DNA of 14,660 nucleotides from assembly GCA_903920485.1 (NCBI GenBank), contig CAIXMG010000072.1, positions 1 through 14,660 of the forward strand, given 5' to 3'. The DNA comes from an uncultured bacterium. GTDB lineage: Bacteria > Patescibacteriota > Minisyncoccia > Phycocordibacterales > UBA1006. The translations under genes and the position numbers were made by a program. Every line of letters begins with the position of its first letter. Position 1 is the stretch's first letter. Below, in pieces: positions 11,375 through 14,660 of this stretch. Below the pieces are notes generated by a model. The model searched no databases. It was given only the letters and a program-made list of their open reading frames with translations, and had not been told where the DNA came from.

Positions 11375-12547
11375 CTTTTTCTTGAGAACGTAGAGCCTGT
11401 AGACTTCGGATACCGGAAGGATCGATAAGAAAAACTTGATGTCGATCAGCGTCCGCATGCCGTAGGCAAAGAGCCCGAACGACGTGAATTTCCCGATGAC
11501 AAGTACTGACCACCGTCTGCCCACGCCGATATTGTAGGCAACGGGCTTCGGCACGTACGAATGAAACCGCTGTCCCGCAACCTTCTGCTTGATCACGTGA
11601 GCAACATACCCTCCGTCATAGAGTGCGGTCTGCGCAAGTCCGGAATAAGCCGTGTCCGCAATGTCACCGACACAGAAAACGTTTTGGAAACCTTTTGCCT
11701 GCAGGTACTCGTCGACGGTGACGCGGTTCTTCTTAACCAGCTGCAATCCATCAATTTTTTTCACCAGTTCGTTCGTGGTAATGCCCGCCGTCCAGATGAG
11801 CGTCTTCGCTCCCAAGGTCATATCGGCAAGCGTCACCGTCCATGAATCCTCCTTTTTCAAATCACGGTTGCAGAGCACGTTCACACCGAGACTTCTCAAG
11901 CGAGCTTCAACGCGCGCACTGACCGATTCCGACATCATGGCAAGGGGTCTTGAAGCCGCCTCAATCAGATCGATCGTTAAAAGGGATTCAACGATGCCGT
12001 ACTTCTTGGCAAGCATATGGCCCAATGATGCCAGCTCCCCCGCCAGATCAACTCCGTTAGGACCTGCTCCAACCACGATCATGTGGAGTCCCACAACGGA
12101 CTCCGCCTTGTCGGTTTTAATATGTTTTGCAAAAAGCTCCTCGACATGAACGCGAAGCTTTTCTGCTTCCGCAACGGACTTGAATCCGAAGGCCATTTCC
12201 GGCAATCCCGCAATGCCGAAGTATTCCGTCTGACTGCCAATCGCAAGAACGAGAAAATCAGCCGAGTAAGCTCCCTGATCGGTCGTAACGGTTTTCTGAT
12301 GGGCATCGATTCCCGTCACCGTCTCGCACAGGACGGAAACGTTTTTCCCGCGAAAGATCGTTTCATACGGGATGGACACGACCGCATGGTGCGACAAGCC
12401 AAGCAGCTTGTGAAGCCCGGGATAGTATTCGAACGCGCTCGTCTTCGAGATCAGTGTAACCCGACAGGAGGGGTTCCTTGAAAGACTGAGGGCAGCCCTT
12501 ATTCCGCCGAATCCTCCTCCTACAATAATAACCTGTTGGGGCTGCAT
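11366..12547 (-). CDS. ndh: Type II NADH dehydrogenase (NDH-2)
   Basis: This single-subunit, non-proton-pumping enzyme passes electrons from NADH through FAD to quinone. It has 393 residues. The FAD Rossmann motif is VIIVGGGFGG (6-15), the NADH motif VVGAGPNGVDLAGE (158-171), the second FAD contact VFCVGDIA (290-297), and IWTAGI (251-256) is typical. The C-terminal part has GRRWSVLVIGKFTSFGLFAYGMR-type sequence, then a hydrophobic amphipathic stretch (FFLSILPVSEVYRLYVL) before a basic end, as expected for peripheral membrane binding. The start is at 12547 (MQPQQ), set by the Rossmann fold and by an extended -10 box 8 bases upstream; a longer frame from 12586 would cross that box. It is divergent from the sigma factor. 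Other FAD-linked NAD(P)H oxidoreductases of this fold are less likely. Confidence 0.9.
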   Translation of the reverse strand: MQPQQVIIVGGGFGGIRAALSLSRNPSCRVTLISKTSAFEYYPGLHKLLGLSHHAVVSIPYETIFRGKNVSVLCETVTGIDAHQKTVTTDQGAYSADFLVLAIGSQTEYFGIAGLPEMAFGFKSVAEAEKLRVHVEELFAKHIKTDKAESVVGLHMIVVGAGPNGVDLAGELASLGHMLAKKYGIVESLLTIDLIEAASRPLAMMSESVSARVEARLRSLGVNVLCNRDLKKEDSWTVTLADMTLGAKTLIWTAGITTNELVKKIDGLQLVKKNRVTVDEYLQAKGFQNVFCVGDIADTAYSGLAQTALYDGGYVAHVIKQKVAGQRFHSYVPKPVAYNIGVGRRWSVLVIGKFTSFGLFAYGMRTLIDIKFFLSILPVSEVYRLYVLKKKTS

Positions 12548-12555
12548 ATAGGTCA

Positions 12556-12577
12556 AGTATACCACGTATGCTATACT
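12556..12577. promoter_or_regulatory. Overlapping divergent promoters of ndh and the sigma factor
   Basis: TGGTATACT on the minus strand (12556-12564) and TGCTATACT on the plus strand (12569-12577) face outward and form a near-palindrome: AAGTATA, 10 bases, TATACTT (12555-12578). The minus box lies 8 bases before the ndh ATG. The plus box gives the sigma gene a leader of about 48 bases. Polymerase cannot occupy both at once, so the two genes may compete. Confidence 0.6.
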
Positions 12578-12631
12578 TGCAAGCATATTTAAGAGGTCGG
12601 TAAGATTTTGCCCCCTTTTTCGTCATACTGT

Positions 12632-13165
12632 ATGAAGAACAACCATCCGGACGCTCACAAGTTTTTTTTGGAACTCTACGATGCGTTTAGCGACGAAATC
12701 TTCCGTTTTGCGCTGTCCCAGACAAGGAACCGCGAACTGTCCCTCGACCTCGCCCAGGAGACCTTCATCAAGACGTGGGATTATCTCCAAAAAGGGAAAT
12801 CCATCGATATGGGACGGGCATTTTTGTATAAGACCTGCCGAAACCTCATCATCGACTACCGAAGAAAGAAACGATTCGAGTCGCTCGACGCGATCCTTGA
12901 GAACCAAGTTCCTGCCGAACTTGCCGACACCGAACACGTTCCCGCCGGAACCGAGATCGACCGGCAGCAGATGATGGAACGGCTCAAGAACCTTCCTTCC
13001 CAGCATTATGAGATCCTCGTGATGCGGTACATCCAGGAACTGACTCTCGCGGAGATCGCAAATGTCTACAAGGAGTCCGAGAACACCATCTCCGTCCGCA
13101 TCCATCGCGCCCAGAAATACGCGCAGAAAATTTTTGAAGACGACGACACCCATGCTTATGAATAA
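12632..13165 (+). CDS. ECF-type RNA polymerase sigma factor
   Basis: This small group IV sigma factor has 177 residues. Sigma-2 spans about residues 8-80, with LDLAQETFIKTWDYL and FLYKTCRNLIIDYRRKK. After a linker, sigma-4 runs from about residue 115, with RLKNLPSQHYEILVMRYIQ, LTLAEIANVYKESENTISVR and HRAQKYAQKIF, a helix-turn-helix that reads -35 DNA. It has no sigma-3 or region 1.1. The start at 12632 (MKNNHPD) is preferred to a TTG at 12608. The gene overlaps the membrane partner downstream by 14 bases, a usual sign of a sigma/anti-sigma pair. The signal and target genes cannot be read from the sequence. Confidence 0.92.
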   Translation: MKNNHPDAHKFFLELYDAFSDEIFRFALSQTRNRELSLDLAQETFIKTWDYLQKGKSIDMGRAFLYKTCRNLIIDYRRKKRFESLDAILENQVPAELADTEHVPAGTEIDRQQMMERLKNLPSQHYEILVMRYIQELTLAEIANVYKESENTISVRIHRAQKYAQKIFEDDDTHAYE

Positions 13166-14297
13166 GAACCCCCTCGAAACAATCGCATCATGGCTCCAGG
13201 CGCAAAGCCTCAAGCCTCATGAAAAGCAGGCCCTCAGGCAGACCCTGATAAGTTATGCGACCAAGCACCCCGTAAAGTCGGGACTCCTTTCGCCGTACGC
13301 CTTTCGCTATGCGATGGTCGCCCTTGCTTCCCTGGTAATTGTCCTGGGAGGATCAATCGGCGTTACGGCAGCGGCAGCGAAGGCACTTCCCAACCAACCG
13401 CTCTACGGCGTGAAAATATGGATCGAGGACTTCAAGGCCAATGCGCAGAAGACTCCGCAGGCACGGATCGCGTTCGAGACAGGACGCATCGAGACGCGCT
13501 TCAACGAGGCAACGACGCTTGCCGTAAACCACCAACTTGACGACAGCGCATCCCAGATTATCCAGTCAGGACTTCAGCATTCGCGCGAGGCCATCCAGGC
13601 ATCGACAACCCAGATTCAGAACGTAGATCCCGAATACGCCCTGGCAACGACAACCAATCTTGAGACGACCTTTTCAAGCAACGGACAGATTCTCGCCACC
13701 ATCGAAAAAAACACGAACGAGAATATCGGAACGTTCGTCCTTGCCGCCGAAGCCTCGACCAAAAGCCTTAGCCTCGAGAGGATGAAGTACGAGGCCATCG
13801 TCCTCAACAAGCCGAACGCCGACACAACGGCCGCGACCGAGCAGAAGCTTGCAGACATCACGGCCAAGCTCGACACGACACCGACAACTGCAACGACTAC
13901 TCTTCCGGTAACTGTCACCGATGCCTCAGATGCCACGGTTCCACCAGCAGGCCCGGTATCTGCCACGGGTACTACTACGGCACCGGATACGTCAGCGACC
14001 ACGGCCGCGACCGTCGCAACACCGGCACCTATCATAAATCCCACAGCAGCCGCCTTGGTGCAAGACGCGAAGCTGAAGATCGACCAAGGATCCTACAGCG
14101 CGGCCCTGGTTACGCTTCAGAATGCCGAACAGGCCATCGACGAGACCAAGCTTACCCAGAGCCTCGAGACGACATACCATATTTCTGTGGATCCCAACGC
14201 ATCGGCAACCGTTCCACCGGTATCGGCAACGGCTGATGCCTCAAGCACCACGACCAGTTCATCTTCCGACGCCTCAACGGCCGGAACTACAAAGTAA
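13152..14297 (+). CDS. Membrane anti-sigma-like protein with DUF5667-type domain
   Basis: The protein has 381 residues. A cytoplasmic N-terminus of about 50 residues (ETIASWLQAQSLKPHEKQAL) precedes one transmembrane helix (about 52-74). Directly outside is a helical domain beginning KALPNQPLYGVKIWIEDFKA, which fits DUF5667, a domain often encoded beside ECF sigma factors. Next comes a Thr/Ser/Ala/Pro-rich stretch (about residues 235-290), a second helical segment (AALVQDAKLKIDQGSYSAAL) and a Ser/Thr-rich end. No zinc-binding His-x3-Cys-x2-Cys motif is present, so it is not a ZAS anti-sigma factor. I infer that the short N-terminus binds the sigma factor and the outer part senses an envelope signal. 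The start at 13152 overlaps the sigma gene; an ATG at 13158 is the alternative. Confidence 0.75.
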   Translation: MLMNKNPLETIASWLQAQSLKPHEKQALRQTLISYATKHPVKSGLLSPYAFRYAMVALASLVIVLGGSIGVTAAAAKALPNQPLYGVKIWIEDFKANAQKTPQARIAFETGRIETRFNEATTLAVNHQLDDSASQIIQSGLQHSREAIQASTTQIQNVDPEYALATTTNLETTFSSNGQILATIEKNTNENIGTFVLAAEASTKSLSLERMKYEAIVLNKPNADTTAATEQKLADITAKLDTTPTTATTTLPVTVTDASDATVPPAGPVSATGTTTAPDTSATTAATVATPAPIINPTAAALVQDAKLKIDQGSYSAALVTLQNAEQAIDETKLTQSLETTYHISVDPNASATVPPVSATADASSTTTSSSSDASTAGTTK

Positions 14298-14300
14298 CGA

Positions 14301-14338
14301 CCACGAAAACATCCGCTGACGAGCGGATGTTTTCGTGG
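14301..14338. terminator. Strong terminator between convergent genes
   Basis: A 17-bp perfect stem (14301-14317 with 14322-14338) has a GACG loop and is followed on the plus strand by a T-rich run inside the end of the lysine-rich gene. It begins 3 bases after the anti-sigma-like gene and ends 1 base before the other stop codon. Confidence 0.9.
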
Positions 14339-14339
14339 C

Positions 14340-14588
14340 TTATTTCTTTTTCTTCTTGGCAACGACCTTCTTTGAGGGTTTCTTCTTTGCGGTCTTTGCA
14401 ACCTTGGTGGTTTTCTTCTTTTTGGAAGCCTTTTTTGACTTCTTGATCTCAGGCCTGGCACCGGGAACCGGCGTCAAAATGACCTGGGGCAGCCCCGGCG
14501 GAACGTCGAACGTTCCCTGGGCATAGGTCAGGGAGGCTCCCGTCATTCCGACGATCAATATGAGCAATATGGCAAGATATTTCTTCAT
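14340..14588 (-). CDS. Secreted lysine-rich small protein, 82 aa
   Basis: The protein has a clear signal peptide, MKKYLAILLILIVGMTGASL, with a likely cleavage after Ala23 (TYA-QG). A short Pro-rich spacer (DVPPGLPQVILTPVPGARPE) follows. The tail, residues 49-82, has 20 Lys among 34 residues, plus Ala, Ser, Thr and Val, and ends KKKKK. The tail resembles histone-H1-like C-termini, but the signal peptide places it outside the membrane. It could bind extracellular DNA, teichoic or other anionic polymers, or the host-cell surface; this is inference. The ribosome binding site (GAGAGG, 9 bases before the ATG) lies within a palindromic repeat element. It is convergent with the sigma/anti-sigma-like pair. 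Confidence 0.75.
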   Translation of the reverse strand: MKKYLAILLILIVGMTGASLTYAQGTFDVPPGLPQVILTPVPGARPEIKKSKKASKKKKTTKVAKTAKKKPSKKVVAKKKKK

Positions 14589-14596
14589 AGATTCTA

Positions 14597-14648
14597 ACCT
14601 CTCCCCGCCGCCTCCGGCGTCGACCCTCTCCTCATTGAGGAGAGGGTC
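14597..14648. repeat. Palindromic repeat element upstream of the lysine-rich gene
   Basis: A 10-bp stem pairs CCCTCTCCTC (14624-14633) with GAGGAGAGGG (14637-14646), loop ATT. A small GC hairpin, CGCC-TCC-GGCG (14609-14619), precedes it. The 52 bases align without gaps to 281-332 in dus, with 41 identities; the stem arms match exactly and the small hairpin keeps its pairing through a compensatory change. The element may continue past 14648 to the window edge. Confidence 0.85.
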
Positions 14649-14660
14649 GCTCCGTCAGGA

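Noticed and set aside
1..14660. Recoding of TGA as glycine, as in some CPR lineages
   Set aside because: TGA ends dprA and the 8184 gene at sensible positions, and no in-frame TGA is needed in any conserved gene.

Overview
The window looks like chromosomal DNA from a bacterium with compact gene packing and the standard genetic code, since TGA serves as a normal stop in dprA and in the 8184-8606 gene. I infer a Patescibacteria/CPR-type genome. The grounds are many small lineage-specific proteins, very short leaders, a DUF5667-type partner for an ECF sigma factor, a family-4 uracil-DNA glycosylase without a full iron-sulfur ligand set, and short palindromic repeats inside genes. No rRNA, tRNA, CRISPR array or intact insertion sequence was seen.

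Layout, left to right. A leftward cluster (1-3291) holds serS, an FtsQ/DivIB-like POTRA protein that overlaps it, and a tRNA-dihydrouridine synthase that runs off the left edge. A leftward gene of unknown function (3389-3796) is divergent from rightward dprA (DNA-uptake/recombination mediator) and topA (DNA topoisomerase I). A terminator separates topA from a convergent phosphatidylserine-decarboxylase-like gene. Next come a gene of unknown function with a leader ORF (8122-8606), leftward ychF with a small upstream partner, a membrane protein, a uracil-DNA glycosylase, and a leftward type II NADH dehydrogenase. The right end carries an ECF sigma factor, its overlapping membrane anti-sigma-like partner, and a convergent secreted lysine-rich protein.

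The most striking signal is a family of GC-rich palindromic elements. They sit in frame inside genes: one composite copy in dus and three copies in topA. They also lie between genes: after the ftsQ-like stop codon and upstream of the lysine-rich gene, where a copy supplies the probable ribosome binding site. The dus and topA copies match at 28 of 30 bases and are read in the same frame, giving HP-x-APS-x-RGG. The architecture recalls the Rickettsia palindromic elements that insert into coding genes.

A second recurrent signal is an extended -10 box, TGnTATAnT-like, placed 6-10 bases before several start codons. It implies leaderless or nearly leaderless transcripts for serS, psd, ndh, the udg gene, topA and the 80-aa gene upstream of ychF. 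Further oddities are the altered cysteine ligands in the glycosylase, an Asp-to-His change at a catalytic-triad position of the decarboxylase, and a chain of ATGA-overlapping small reading frames before the 8184 gene.
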